In this document: piece by piece, positions 20,897 to 32,553 of the stretch | How positions within the stretch are numbered: position 1 is the first letter of the stretch | How the letters are laid out: each line of letters opens with the position of its first letter | Assembly: GCA_029204225.1 (NCBI GenBank) | Contig: CM055097.1 | Location: 6,529,676-6,593,675 of the forward strand | Direction: 5' to 3' | Length of the DNA stretch: 64,000 bases | Origin: Diphasiastrum complanatum | Lineage: Eukaryota; Streptophyta; Lycopodiopsida; Lycopodiales; Lycopodiaceae | Translations under genes and position numbers: made by a program | The notes under the pieces: model-generated | Seen by the model: the letters and a program-made list of their open reading frames with translations, nothing else | Databases searched by the model: none | Told to the model about the DNA's origin: nothing

Positions 20897-23800
20897 CTAT
20901 GAAGATTTGAGCATTGATCTTGATATAACTCCAAGATTAGATCTATGCTTGATGAAAGCACTTTTGCTCAAAGGCTTGGTGAGTAGATCGGCAATACAAG
21001 AGGACGAGTTGACATGCTCCAAATAGATTTTTCCTCCAATAAGCTTTTCTCTCACAAAATGGTGTGCCACTTCTATGTGCTTGCTTCTTGCATGAAATAT
21101 GGGATTATTGGCAAGAGCTTGGGCCGAGATGTTATCACACTTGATCATTGGTAGATCATCCTCCTTGATGCACTTTAGTTCCATTAATAACCTCTTGATC
21201 CAAAGCACTTCTTTGGTAGTTGTAGTGAGTGCTTTGTACTCGGCCTCACATGACGAGAGAGATATAGTATCTTGCTTTTTGGAAAGCCAAGATATTAGAT
21301 TTCCTCCAAGAAAGATAGTGTATGCACTAATAGACTTTCCATCCATCTTGTCACTTGCAAAGTCCGAATCCGAGTAGCCAATAATGGATAGATCTTCACT
21401 TTTGTAGAGTAGACCATAATCACAAGATGAAGATACATATCTTAGAATCCTCTTGGCCATCTTCCAATGATGGATCTTAGGATCTTGCATAAATTGACTC
21501 AATTTGTGCACACAAAAACTAAGATCGGGCCTAGTAATGGTAAGCCAAATCAAGGAGCCTACAAGACTCCTAAAAAGTGTGATGTCCTCAAAGGATCTTT
21601 CATCACCTTTATTAGGATCTTTTACAATTTGCTCCATTGGAGTATCTATGCTCTTAGAATTTTCCATATGAAATTTTTTCAACATAGAGTGAGCATATCT
21701 AGATTGGCATATAAAGACATGATTTTCATAAAAATCAATTTCTAGGCCTAGGATGTAATGTATCTCTCCTAGATCTTGCATTTTAAACTCACATCCAAGT
21801 GCTAGCTTGGTTTCATCAACTAGCTTGATACAACTTCCACAAAGAATAATGTCATCAACATAAATTAGAAGAATGACAATATTGCTATCAACAAACTTTA
21901 GATACATGGAAGGATCATAGTCACTAAGAGTAAATCCTAGTGAGATAAGAAAAGAGTTAAGTCTTGAATACCATGATCTTGGTGCTTGCTTGAGTCCATA
22001 AAGACTTTTGAAGAGCAAGCACACTTTGGACTCATCCTTGATGAATCCTTGAGGTTGTTCCATATAGATCTCCTTCTCAAGATAACCATTTAGAAAAGCA
22101 TTGGATACATCTAATTGGAACACCTTCCACTTGAAAAAACAAGCAAGAGAAATAAGAATTCTTATTGTCACCATCTTTGCAACGGGTGCAAAGGTCTCCT
22201 CATAATCAAGACCATGGATTTGAGCAAATCCTTTGGCACATAATCTTGCTTTATGCTTGTTGATGGTGCCATCATGATTGAACTTGATCCGAAATACCCA
22301 CTTGCAACCAATCACATGCTTGTTGGAAGGAGGATCCACAAGCTCCCAAGTATTGTTGGTGATCAATGCATCATCTTGCTTCATGGCATCATACCACTCC
22401 TTGGTATTGAGTGCCTCTTGTACATTCTTTGGCTCTTCATGAGAGACATAAAAAACATAATTAGTGGAATCAAGATCCACTTGTTTGCCTTTGTCAACAT
22501 ATGAGAGCCTCTTAGGCTCGGATCTATCTCTCATGGATCTTCTTGGTGAAAAAATCCGAGGAGAGTCTTCTTCAAATCTCGACCCCATCACATCATGATT
22601 GTCTTCAAAATTAATAATTGATGATGCATCCATAGATTTCTTGATCTCGGCCTCTTCAAATGATAAGTGTTGATCTTCATGAAAGACAACATCTCTACTT
22701 TCAATAGCTTGAAAAGTAGAGAGTATAAAGACTCTATAGGCCTTCTTGGTGGATGAGTATCCAACCATGATCCCTTTGCATGCACTAGGATCTTCCTTCT
22801 TCCTTGTTTCCAAGGGAATATGGACAAAGCATAAGCATCCAAAAACTCTAAGGTGATCAACCTTAGGCTTCTTCAAAAATAAGATTTCATATGGTGACTT
22901 TCCTCCAAGAGCTATATGTGGGAGCCTATTGCAAAGATAATTTGCACAATTAATGGCTTCTCCCCAAAAATCTTTGGGCAAAGATGCCTCAATTCTCATA
23001 GATTTTGCACATTCACATAGAGATCTATTCTTTCTCTCGGCCACTCCATTTTGAGATGGAGAGTAGGCACAAGAAAACTCTCTTTTAATGCCTTCAAGCT
23101 CACAAAAATCTTGAAATTTATTGGAGATATATTCACCACCTCCATCACTTCTAAGAGCTTTAATCTTGAATGAGAATTGCTTCTCTACATAAGCTTTGAA
23201 AATAAGGAAATGATCAAACACCATAGATTTTGAAGCAAGAAGATATATCCAAGTGAATCTTGTGTAATCATCAATGAAAGTAACAAAACAAGTGGCTCCT
23301 CCCTTGCTTGTAGGTGATGAGAAATGCACATCCGAGTGGATTAACTCCAAATGATGCTTGCTTTTCATAGAAGATCTTGTAAATGGCTTTTTGTGAGATT
23401 TAGCAATAGCACAAGCCTCACAAGGCTTGATCTTCTTGGAGAATGACTTTGGCAAGCCAATAGCTTTGGATTCTTTGATCATAGAGAGCATGGATTTGTA
23501 GTTGGGATGTCCCAACCTCCTATGCCATAATTCCTGCATAGAGAGCTTGTTCACAAGAGCATCATTACAAGCATTCACATACTCATTTGGATCTAGTTTA
23601 TAGATGCCACCAAATCTAGATCCTAATGCAAGTATCTCATCATTCTTCTTGATAGTGCAAGTATCAACATTGAATTTTACATCAAGGCCATTATCAAGCA
23701 ATTGGCCAACACTAATAAGATTCTTGGTAAGCTTAGGTACATAAAGAACTCTAGAGAGAAAAAGAACTTTAGAGGATGCAAGCTTCAAGGGAATGTTCCC

Positions 23801-23977
23801 TATGCCTTCAATAGGACATTCAAAATCATTTGCAGTGTATATTGATTTCTTCACTCCATCATAAGGTGCAATAGAAGAGAAAGAGTCCTTGGAGCTACAT
23901 ATATGTGAAGAGGCTCCACTATCAATATACCATAGGCCGTCCTTCTTGAAAGGAGTAGATGAGAAACTAGAGACCAT
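20897..23977 (-). CDS. Copia pol polyprotein (protease-integrase-RT-RNase H)
   Basis: 1026 codons, uninterrupted. Protease WYIDSGASSH with catalytic Asp at 19; pre-integrase LWHRRLGHPN at about 150-159; integrase triad D216 (IHSDV), D278 (RSDGGGEY), E314 (NGVAERKNR); RT from about 535 with D623 (QLDVSNAFLNG) and YVDD at 706-709; RNase H with YSDSDFASD, SSCEAEYKAL and SKHIEVAHHFVREK. All catalytic motifs are intact. The first ATG of the frame is used; a TAG lies in frame just upstream (23987) and gag ends in another frame 16 bp away. Normal fused Gag-Pol translation would therefore need frameshifting or a repaired copy. Confidence 0.93.
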   Translation of the reverse strand: MVSSFSSTPFKKDGLWYIDSGASSHICSSKDSFSSIAPYDGVKKSIYTANDFECPIEGIGNIPLKLASSKVLFLSRVLYVPKLTKNLISVGQLLDNGLDVKFNVDTCTIKKNDEILALGSRFGGIYKLDPNEYVNACNDALVNKLSMQELWHRRLGHPNYKSMLSMIKESKAIGLPKSFSKKIKPCEACAIAKSHKKPFTRSSMKSKHHLELIHSDVHFSSPTSKGGATCFVTFIDDYTRFTWIYLLASKSMVFDHFLIFKAYVEKQFSFKIKALRSDGGGEYISNKFQDFCELEGIKREFSCAYSPSQNGVAERKNRSLCECAKSMRIEASLPKDFWGEAINCANYLCNRLPHIALGGKSPYEILFLKKPKVDHLRVFGCLCFVHIPLETRKKEDPSACKGIMVGYSSTKKAYRVFILSTFQAIESRDVVFHEDQHLSFEEAEIKKSMDASSIINFEDNHDVMGSRFEEDSPRIFSPRRSMRDRSEPKRLSYVDKGKQVDLDSTNYVFYVSHEEPKNVQEALNTKEWYDAMKQDDALITNNTWELVDPPSNKHVIGCKWVFRIKFNHDGTINKHKARLCAKGFAQIHGLDYEETFAPVAKMVTIRILISLACFFKWKVFQLDVSNAFLNGYLEKEIYMEQPQGFIKDESKVCLLFKSLYGLKQAPRSWYSRLNSFLISLGFTLSDYDPSMYLKFVDSNIVILLIYVDDIILCGSCIKLVDETKLALGCEFKMQDLGEIHYILGLEIDFYENHVFICQSRYAHSMLKKFHMENSKSIDTPMEQIVKDPNKGDERSFEDITLFRSLVGSLIWLTITRPDLSFCVHKLSQFMQDPKIHHWKMAKRILRYVSSSCDYGLLYKSEDLSIIGYSDSDFASDKMDGKSISAYTIFLGGNLISWLSKKQDTISLSSCEAEYKALTTTTKEVLWIKRLLMELKCIKEDDLPMIKCDNISAQALANNPIFHARSKHIEVAHHFVREKLIGGKIYLEHVNSSSCIADLLTKPLSKSAFIKHRSNLGVISRSMLKSS

Positions 23978-23993
23978 AAGAGATCCCTATCCA

Positions 23994-24935
23994 TCACTTG
24001 CAAGTGTCTTCCTTCTCATTGGTAATATTGGCTTGTTTGAGTTGATTCTTCTTTTTGAAGCAATTGGTGGCATAATGACCTTTCTTGCCACAGTAAAAGC
24101 ACTTGATCTTCTTCTTCTTCTTGAGCTTGGATGATGAAGCATTAGAGGAATCATCTTCCTCCTCATCTTTGTCTTTGGATTTGACTTTGTCCTTGCTTGA
24201 GGATTGTTGATGTTGGTTCTTGCTCCTCTCTTTGTGCTTATCCTTGGCAAAGAGAGCTTTGCCATCATTATGAGTGAGAGAAAGCTTGTCCATCCTCAAG
24301 AGCTTGTACTCTTGTCTTGATTCTTCTGAAGTTAGCACACTTTGGAGAGCCTCCAAACTTGGTAGCTCCTCCTTAATGGCATAGGATTGGACAAGGTTAT
24401 CAAATTCACTTCTCAAGCCATTGAGAATGACTTGAACTAGATCATTTTGATTGATGGAATCACCAATGCAAGCAAGCTCTCTATGAATATCTTTTACTCT
24501 CAAAACATAACTAGATGCACTCTCATCACTCTTTTGGCTACTTTGAAAGATTTGATTCCTAAGAGTGAGAAGCCTAGAGGTATTCTTAGCCTCATAGATA
24601 GTCTTGAGACAATCCCAAGGTTCTTTGGCTGTTGTACAAGTACCTATCTCCCTCAATATCTCATTAGAGACATTCATCTTAATGTAGTGGAGAGCCATCC
24701 TAGCTCTCTTTTTGTATTTTTGAACCTCTTGAAGAACTTGTGGTTCTTCTTCAAGGCCAAGAACTATGTCCATCACGTCTTGAAGGATCAAGATGGACTC
24801 CATCCTCATTTTCCAAATTGAATAATTTGAAGTGGTCAATCTTTCACTTGGTTCCAACAAGGATGAACCCATTGAAGACATTTGAAGTGAAGAAAACTCA
24901 AATGATGAACAATAAATGTTGTTACACACTTTCAA
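23994..24935 (-). CDS. Copia gag with zinc knuckle
   Basis: 313 codons; it forms the particle coat and packages element RNA. Gag blocks: LTTSNYSIWKMRMESILI, RARMALHYIKMNVS, LLTLRNQIFQSSQ, YVLRVKDIHRELACIGDSIN, ILNGLRSEFDNLVQSYAI and EESRQEYKLL. A Lys/Ser-rich linker and CCHC knuckle CFYCGKKGHYATNC follow near residues 279-292. The frame ends 21 residues after the knuckle, earlier than in a fused gag-pol. A shorter start at the MSSMGSS methionine (about codon 19) is possible. Confidence 0.88.
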   Translation of the reverse strand: MKVCNNIYCSSFEFSSLQMSSMGSSLLEPSERLTTSNYSIWKMRMESILILQDVMDIVLGLEEEPQVLQEVQKYKKRARMALHYIKMNVSNEILREIGTCTTAKEPWDCLKTIYEAKNTSRLLTLRNQIFQSSQKSDESASSYVLRVKDIHRELACIGDSINQNDLVQVILNGLRSEFDNLVQSYAIKEELPSLEALQSVLTSEESRQEYKLLRMDKLSLTHNDGKALFAKDKHKERSKNQHQQSSSKDKVKSKDKDEEEDDSSNASSSKLKKKKKIKCFYCGKKGHYATNCFKKKNQLKQANITNEKEDTCK

Positions 24936-25574
24936 TAGGATCCAATAATTGAGTACTATCTCCTCCTATGAAAGATCTTACAACAATTTGTGAATTGATT
25001 CTCACTAGCTACTCAAATCTCTCTAAAACAAGATCTATTTTACATCAAATGATGGAGTATAGGCAAAGTTAGGATCTAACACTCTTAGCACGTGTGAAAT
25101 ACACTAAGAAACCAAATTTGACTCAAATACAATGATATTGCATGAAACAAAATGGCTAAGATCTCAAAACAGTGTCTAGATCACATATAGATGAGATTGG
25201 CAAGCATACAACTGTGACTTTGGATCAACCAAGCAATCTCTTGACCAAACCAAATGTGTCCACCCAGGTCTAGGTGCCCTACCTAACCCTCTTCAAAAGC
25301 TTATAACTTTTGATTGGCTCAACCAAATGGAATGAAACTAATTGCAACAGAAACTAGACAAAAATAGCTTCAAACTGAAATTGGATGTTCCTCACACGTG
25401 TCTGAGCACCTGATTTCGTACAGTACCAGGTCAGACCCAATCAATGTCCTTTTGATCTCTTTTGATCCAAGATTGAACAAGATAGCTAGGAAAATGGGCC
25501 TTGACAACTTCTAGCTCAAGATTGATGAAAATTTCTTCACTTAGATGGATCAAAATGCATGGTAACCTTAGGTA

Positions 25575-25587
25575 GGCTTTGATACCA
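25575..25587 (-). promoter_or_regulatory. Primer binding site of the complete Copia element
   Basis: Minus-strand TGGTATCAAAGCC abuts the 5' LTR. It matches the initiator tRNA-Met PBS seen at 11315 except for A in place of G at the ninth base. Confidence 0.8.
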
Positions 25588-26324
25588 TGTTGAATTTCAC
25601 ACGTGTGGACTGTCCACTACATGTACTTGTGATCTCCTAAGGTGTGTAGATGCACCAAGATCAAGACTAGATTGAGATTCAAGATCAATCTTGAATCCTA
25701 TGGCAAAAACACACTACTACATGCATTCAATCACTTCCAACTCTCACTCACACGTGTGGGAAGTATTCAAAAAATAATCTAAGTAAAAACAAGCTGCTCT
25801 CCTTGGGTAGAGAGAGAAAATACATCAAGAGCTCTCGGGTAGAGAGAGAAAGCTAGAAATCCAATAACTCACAAAATCCATGAAATCACCAAATCAATTG
25901 ACTTCAAAATGAGGAGTACAATGATACTAGTAGGTCCACGAGCTACCACTATGCTTAACTATGATTGTACCATATTTTGTCACCTCTTGATCCTATTGGA
26001 TCATTGATCTATGCACCTCTTAATTCTATTGGACTATATTCAAGCACACCTCAATTTCCTATTGGACCTCACAAGGTTCCACCTCTATATCCTATTGGAC
26101 CTCTTGGAATTCATCAAACAAAAACTTTACACTTGTCTACACTCTAATTAGCAAGTGTTTAGCCTCTTACTCTATTTTGGCTCAATAGTGGCATTACAAG
26201 TGGAAATGCATAATTTGCCATCTATGCCAAATTTATTCCTATCAACATCCTACACCTAGATGCTTGATGTAAAAAACATAAGACCCCTATATCTAACATA
26301 GATAATCTTTTTCAATTCTTCACA
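25588..26324 (-). repeat. 5' LTR of the complete Copia element
   Basis: 737 bp, same length as the partner. On the minus strand it starts TGTGAAGAATTG and ends TTCAACA. It carries the element promoter; I could not choose a TATA box with confidence. Confidence 0.93.
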
Positions 26325-26329
26325 TACGG
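26325..26329. repeat. Target site duplication, right copy
   Basis: TACGG, identical to 20137-20141. Confidence 0.9.
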
Positions 26330-26984
26330 CGGCCTGCACCTAAAACAACAAGTACATAGGTTCTTGATAGCAATCATTCAATAAAATCACAATTCTATTG
26401 ACTAGAAATCTCACAAAAGTGTAGAATGCAAAAGTCCCATCAATCTCATTAGCAAAATGATGATCCTTTTATGGATCAAGTACATCCACGAGTCTGGTAC
26501 AGTCCAGCAGGTCTTCACACGTGTGAAGAGTGCCACATCACTTATATCCATTTGATCCATCCTTGATCATTATCCAAAGTTGACCTTCTAGAATATGGCT
26601 AAAATCCAAAGAGCTAGTCTCCTAGAATATAGGAATATTTCCTACAAAATAGGATCTAAGGAAAATGGTCAACTCTTATCTTCTAGAACTCTATACACAC
26701 GTGTGAACATCCACTTGCCATGTGGGAACATTTACTCATGCACATGCAAGGATAAGCTAACTTGTAGGTGACTAGTCAACTTGACTAAAAACTAGTCATA
26801 TCATGTTCACACTTGACTTGATTGATACAAAATCAAAGTAGATATTTACAAATATGAAAAGTACTTTCTTTCACACGTGGGAACAGGCTCCACACGTGCG
26901 AAATCAGATCATGAACATTGTACTCATGAGTGATCTTTATTTACAATATAAAAAAATGACAAGTGAGAAGTGACAATTTTCAAC
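26330..26984 (-). mobile_element. Inner part of the 3' LTR of the broken Copia at 27-30.6 kb
   Basis: The minus strand shows purine-rich AAGTGAGGAG followed by TGTTGAAAATTG at 26984, an LTR start. The stretch carries CACACGTGTG at 26516 and 26696 and CACACGTG at 26872 and 26891. It is interrupted at its outer side by the young Copia element. Confidence 0.55.
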
Positions 26985-26995
26985 ACTCCTCACTT

Positions 26996-28456
26996 CTAAC
27001 TTGGCAAATCTAACGTACATCTATCTACAATTCCAAGAGCATATCTTAACTTGTAAAATGGATCTTTGGACAATGGCTTGGTTAAGATATCAGCTATGCA
27101 TTCAGATGATGGTACATGATGTAGTTGCACCTCCTTGGATTGTACCTTCTCCCTCACAAAGTGGTGAGCTATCTCAATATGCTTTGTTCTAGCATGGAAG
27201 ATAGGATTGGAAGCAATTTGTTGAGAAGCTTGATTGTCACAATATATGTAAGGGATCTCCTCGGCCTTTAGCACATGTAGCTCCATCAAGAGCCTTCTTA
27301 GCCATAGGAGCTCTTTAGTTGTTGAAGTCAATGCCTTGTACTCAGCTTCACAAGAAGATAGTGAGATAGTATCTTGCTTTTTGGAAAGCCAAGATATCGC
27401 TCATCCACAAAGGAATGTTGCAAATGCACTAATGGACTTTCTATCCATCTTGTCACCTGCAAAATCTGAATCCGAGTAGGCTCTCAAGTGCAAGTTAGGT
27501 CCTTCATAAAGTATGCCAAAAAATCTAGTACTAGAAACATATCTAAGTACTCTCTTGGCACTTTTCCAATGATGCACTAAAGGAGCTTGCATACTTTGAC
27601 TCAACTTGCTTACACAAAAACTTAAGTCAGGTCTAGTGATGGTTAAATAGATTAGGGAGCCTATAAGCTTTCTAAAGAGGGTGATGCCCTCAAAGGATGC
27701 TTCATCGCCTTCATTAGTTGCTTTCACAACATAATCCATAGGGGTGTCAATCCCCTTACAATATTTCATACCAAACTTTTCAAGAATGGAAGTAGCATAC
27801 TTAGATTGACTTATGAAAGTACAATTTCTACTTCTAGACACCTCTATCCCAAGTATAAACTTTAGAAAGCCTAGATCTACCATCTTGAACTCACTAGATA
27901 GATCAACTTTTAGTTTGCCTATGCCTTCATCATCATTTCCTGTCATAATGATGTCATCAACATAAAGCACCAAAACGATGATCTTTCCTTCATTACATTT
28001 GAAATATAAAGAAGGTTCATAAGCACTTAGTACAAAGCCAAGGGAATAGAGAAAATCATGCAACCTAGAGTACCAAGCTCTAGGTGCTTGCTTCAAGCCA
28101 TATAGGCTCTTCCTTAAGTAGCACACTTTTTGCTCATCACCAACCTTGATGAAGCCCTCGGGTTGTATCATGTAGATTTCCTCTTCTAAGAAGCCATTCA
28201 AGAAAGCATTTGTCACATCCATTTGGTAGAGATCCCACTTGAACAAAGTAGCAATGCAAATGATTAATCTAATAGTTACAAGCTTAGCTACAGGTGCAAA
28301 TGTTTCTTCATAATCCAATCCTTTTACTTGAAGAAATCTTTTAGCAACAAGGCTAGCCTTGTACTTACTAATAGATCCATCTCGATTGTACTTTATTCTA
28401 TAAATCCACTTACATGCAAGTGTTTCTTCCCTCTTGGAAGATTTACAAGATTCCAA
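26996..28456 (-). pseudogene. Copia RT and RNase H, broken
   Basis: The frame 27401-28456 contains ACKWIYRIKYNRDGSI, the RT Asp box MDVTNAFLNGFLEEEIY, LYGLKQAPRAWYSRL, LVLYVDDIIMTGND and RNase H YSDSDFAGDKMD. A frame break at about 27400 separates the RNase H end (STTKELLWLRRLLMEL, YCDNQASQQIA, TKHIEIAHHFVREK) at 26996-27331. Sequence is close to the young Copia but clearly a different subfamily. Confidence 0.85.
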
Positions 28457-30187
28457 GTATAATTTTCTTCTAATGCATCATACTCTACTTGCATTGCATT
28501 TCTCCAAACTTTAGATCTATATGCTTTTTCAAAAGATGATGGATCTTCAAGTAATGTAACTAAGAAGGAGTAAGAGGTAGAAGATGTAGAGTCTTCATTT
28601 TGCTTTCCCTTGTCCACATAGGTGAGCCTTGAGGGCTCGGCCTTGCCTCTTGTTGATCTTCTCGGCCCTCTTTGACTAGGATCTTTGTCTCCATCCTCGG
28701 GTTTGTCAAGATCCTCCTCGAGTTTGTCAAGATCCTCCTCGGGATTGTCAAGATCTTCAATGCACAATGGGGTAAATCCATTAGACAAGCTTTTAACAAA
28801 TTGTGACTCATCAAAAAGTACATCCTTGCTTACCTTTACTTTCTTGCATATAGGATCATATATTCTATAGCCCTTGCTATTTTCTCCATAGCCAACAAAA
28901 ATCCCTTTGAAGGAGGTAGCGTCTTCCTTCTTTCTTGTCTCCAAAGGGATGTGGACATAACAAATACATCCAAAGATTTTAAAATCTTTTACATTGGGTT
29001 TCTTACCAAACAAAGCTGATATGGTGAGATCTCATCAATAGCACTACTAGGAAGTCTATTACACAAGTTATAGCTTCTCCCCAAAATGAGATGGGAAGTG
29101 ATGCATCAAGTCTTAAAGACTTTGCACATTCACATGGACTCCTATTTTTCCTCTCGGCCACCCCATTTTGTTGGGGGGTGTAGGAACAAGTGTACTGCAA
29201 TTTAATGCCATTGATCTCACAAAAGTCTTTCATTTTATTGGAGGTGTACTCTCCTCTATTATCACATCTTAGTGCCTTGATGGAAGTACTAAGTTGCTTC
29301 TCAACTAGAGACTTGAACTTAATGAAAGCTTCATATACAAGACTTTTCTTTGATAGTAGCTCAATCCATGTGAATCTAGTACAATCATCTATAAATGTTA
29401 CATACATCAAGGCACCTCCATTAGTTGCATGTGAAACACTATGTACATCAAAATGTATGAGATCCAAGAGAGAGGGAAATCTTGATGAAGATCTCTTGTA
29501 AGAAGATTTGTGTGAATTTGCAAGGCCACATGCCTCACACATTTTTCCACACTTTTTGAAAGCTTTTGGTAGGCCGAGAGCTAGTTCCTTGCTTGCCATC
29601 AACTCCATGGATTGAAGATTAGGATGGCCTAATCTCTTATGCCAAAGCTCCACTTGAGATAGCTCCTCCCTAGCCAAGTTCACACTTTCATCTGCAACAA
29701 AAGCATCCAACTTGAAAAGTCTACCTTGCTTAATGCCACTAGCTATGCACTTATCATTTTTCAAGATGGAACAAACTCCATTCTTGAAATGTACATCTAG
29801 TCCATTGTCCTTTAATTGTCCTAAACTAAGCAAGTTTCTTGAAATGGTAGGAACATACAAAACATTATCTAGATCTATCCTTTTAGATGTGCCTAAGCAA
29901 AGAGGAATAGATCCTATACCATCTATCTTGCATTCTTGATCACTAGCAGTGTATATTGACTTCTTAGAGTCATTACAAGAGAGAAGAGTAGAAAAATAAT
30001 GCTTGTTAAAAGACATGTGGGAACTAGCCTCACTATCTCTCCACCATGTGTCTTGACTTGAATTTGGTGTAGATGCAACCATTAAGGATGTGTTGAATCT
30101 ATCATCATCTTCTTTCTCTTGAGCAATGTTCCCTTGATCTCCATTTGCTTGTTGATTCTTCTTCAAGTAACATTTTGATCTTCCCAC
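28393..30187 (-). pseudogene. Copia protease-integrase region, broken
   Basis: Integrase: DLIHFDVHS, LRCDNRGEYTSNK and NGVAERKNR hold the D-D-E residues. The protease reads WWRDSEASSHM, so the Gly of the DSG triad is Glu, which should destroy activity. 28393-29013 is the integrase-RT linker with an acidic tandem repeat (LDNPEED, LDKLEED, LDKPEDG) from a 21-bp DNA unit near 28700-28760. Frames break near 28420 and 29010. Confidence 0.8.
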
Positions 30188-30597
30188 AAAAGAAACACTT
30201 GAGCTTTGCCTTGTTCTTCACTTTGCCTTTGGAAGTTGATCCTCCATTCTTCATCTCAGCCTCCTTGCCTTGATTCTTCTTGAATGGATGTTGTTTCTTC
30301 TTGTCTTTGGATGTAAAATTTGCTTTCTCCTCTCCTCTATTAAGTGACATGCCTCTCATTCTTGTCTTGAGGTATAGGAGTCTACTCTCCTCGGCCACAA
30401 GAACATTGTGCAACTTTTCAATGGATGGAAGAGTGTCTTGAATAGCAAATGATTGGACCATGTTGGTGAACTCATCACCTAGGCCATTCAATATAATTTG
30501 TACTAGCTCTTGATCTTGGATCTTTTCTCCTATAGCACTCAATTCCTTGTTAAGAGATTTGATCCTAAGGACATACTCTTGTCCATGAGGTTTATTG
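30105..30597 (-). pseudogene. Copia gag fragment, 5'-truncated
   Basis: Recognisable from YVLRIKSLNKELSAIGEKI through ILNGLGDEFTNMVQSFAI and EESRLLYLK to KCFFCGK, where a frameshift destroys the zinc knuckle. Upstream of about 30597 the frame continues but is no longer gag-like, so the 5' half of gag, the PBS and the 5' LTR are lost. Confidence 0.75.
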
Positions 30598-31725
30598 GAA
30601 AGACTTTTGTTGATTGGAGCTTCATCTACACCGAATTTTATGATTGACTCTGAGGTCTGTTGGAAAGAAGACTTGAGCACCGAAAATTGTCAAGAGATCT
30701 ATGGGGGATTTGTAGAAGCAAGGTAATTGAGCAATATTTTGAGGACTATGCCAACACCTTATGGTTTGAGGGTACCACATTTGCAAAAAAAGATTGATTG
30801 AAAATTGCAATCATGGTTTCCAAACATCTAGTGTGAAGAAAATTTTAGTTCTATGATGTAAACAATTCTCATGCCATCGAAAAATGCATGTAGAAAATAA
30901 TTTCTTAGAAGGTCACTCATGCATGAGTGTGAGATTTTTTATTAGTGTGTGTCATGGACATGGCGAGCTCGATGAAGGCAATGTAGACCATAATCATGTA
31001 AGACTCCATAATTTTTTATTGGCAATCTCTAATTGGTTCAAACTATGGTGAAAACTTGACATATGTTGGCAAAGAGAATGTGCCAATGTAGATAAATTGT
31101 TTTGTGACTATCAACCAGGATTGGTCATGTGCCACATGATCATAAATGAAGCATGTAAGTGTTGATACAAATGTTGAGATATTGAACATTTCGACTCAAA
31201 AGCCTAAAATTGGTGTTCAAGAGCCTATGGTAGACACGTCAAAAATAAGGCATGAATGTCTTGATCATGATGGGATTTTTACCAAATCTGGAGAGTTGGT
31301 CCATGAAGACGAAACACAAGCAACTAAAATTAGAAATTCTAGGGCTAGTAATGATAAATCTAGACCTAGGATCAATGGCCCAAATCATAATGAAAGAAAT
31401 TTTGATATTGAGAGATAAAAAATGAGAACTAAATATGAATATGATATTGCGCAATCGACAATGGTTGCTAGCAATTCCCTCTGTCCAAGACCAAAGCTTT
31501 TTCATTACTTGAAATGGATCACTACGATGGAAAAAGAGGTAAAAACATTTTGCTCTGCCATTGATCAAGTAGCCACAAATGGTTCAAATAATCTCATTAG
31601 TTAAAGCTCTATGTGACTCGAAGGACATAAATCTTGAGAAATATTACATTATTCTAACTTGTTACTCAAGACTTAGAGATAGAAAACAATCCAACTCTAG
31701 GGTAGAGAGAGAAAAAGTCTGAGCT

Positions 31726-31760
<35 letters not shown>

Positions 31761-32553
31761 CAAAAGCCTTATGACACCAAAACAATTCTCTCTCTCAAAA
31801 AGTGTATGTCCAATGAGCTCCACACAAAATGTATAGTTGAGCACCTTCTAATGTGATTGGACCTTGATCATGAACCTCAAAATGTGATTGGTTCTCATGA
31901 TCCAATGAGATGAGCTTGATGGAGTGAGATGCACCAATGACATTTTTTGCATCCCTATAGATTAGGACATGTGATAGATCTCCAAATAGCTCAAGATTAA
32001 ACCCACATGATCTATGCATAATCAAAATCTAATTATACTCATGATATGTACAAATCAAAGGTGTATGAGGTCCAACCTTATGATGACATCTAGCATGTGA
32101 CATAACTAGTTTATTTTTATATACTTTCACAGACTAGCAAGGCAAAACAAATTTGCCCTGCTAGTCATTGGCAACCACATGTGACTTCTTTGTCATGCAT
32201 CAACATATCAGTTTAGGATCTTCAACTTCATGGGATATTTTGAGCAATTTTTCATGTCACCGCTACTTCTTGCCTTTGTTTGTACTAGGATTCTTTTCAT
32301 TGTGTACACTTCTCAGCAAAATAAGGAGACTGATGATCAAACTACTTGTCAGTTGAACCAAAAAGAGATTTGCTAATTTCGATAGCCACCCTATGGCAGT
32401 CCATTTTTGCTCCTTGGATTCCACATGGCTTTGATGATGAGCATGCATCTAGATCCATAGAAGCTATTAGTTCTTTTTATCAATGACACATAGAAGGGGC
32501 CTAGTCCTGTAATATCATATTATGAATAGGAAGATAATAAGGAAGATTTTTTG
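30598..32553. other. No gene seen; GA-rich and LTR-like sequence
   Basis: Contains GGGTAGAGAGAGAAA near 31700, also found in the LTRs at 20 and 25.8 kb, and a (GA) run at 31728-31756, which suggests an old Copia LTR. The plus-strand frame 31146-31418 (EILNISTQKPKIGVQEPMVD) has no recognised domain. Confidence 0.35.

Larger units (their letters stand above)
20142..26324 (-). mobile_element. Complete Ty1/Copia retrotransposon, recently inserted
   Basis: A 6183-bp element with two 737-bp LTRs, TG...CA ends and a perfect TACGG target duplication. Comparing the LTRs by eye shows 7 substitutions and no indels (about 1% divergence), so the insertion is recent compared with the broken elements around it. 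In coding order (right to left) it has 5' LTR, PBS, gag (313 codons), pol (1026 codons), polypurine tract and 3' LTR. The host DNA is a putative older Copia LTR. Gag and pol are in different frames with stops between them. Confidence 0.93.

Noticed and set aside
28685-28760. Short direct repeats as a CRISPR-like array
   Set aside because: They are 21-bp in-frame coding repeats without spacers inside a Copia pol linker, in a plant nuclear sequence.
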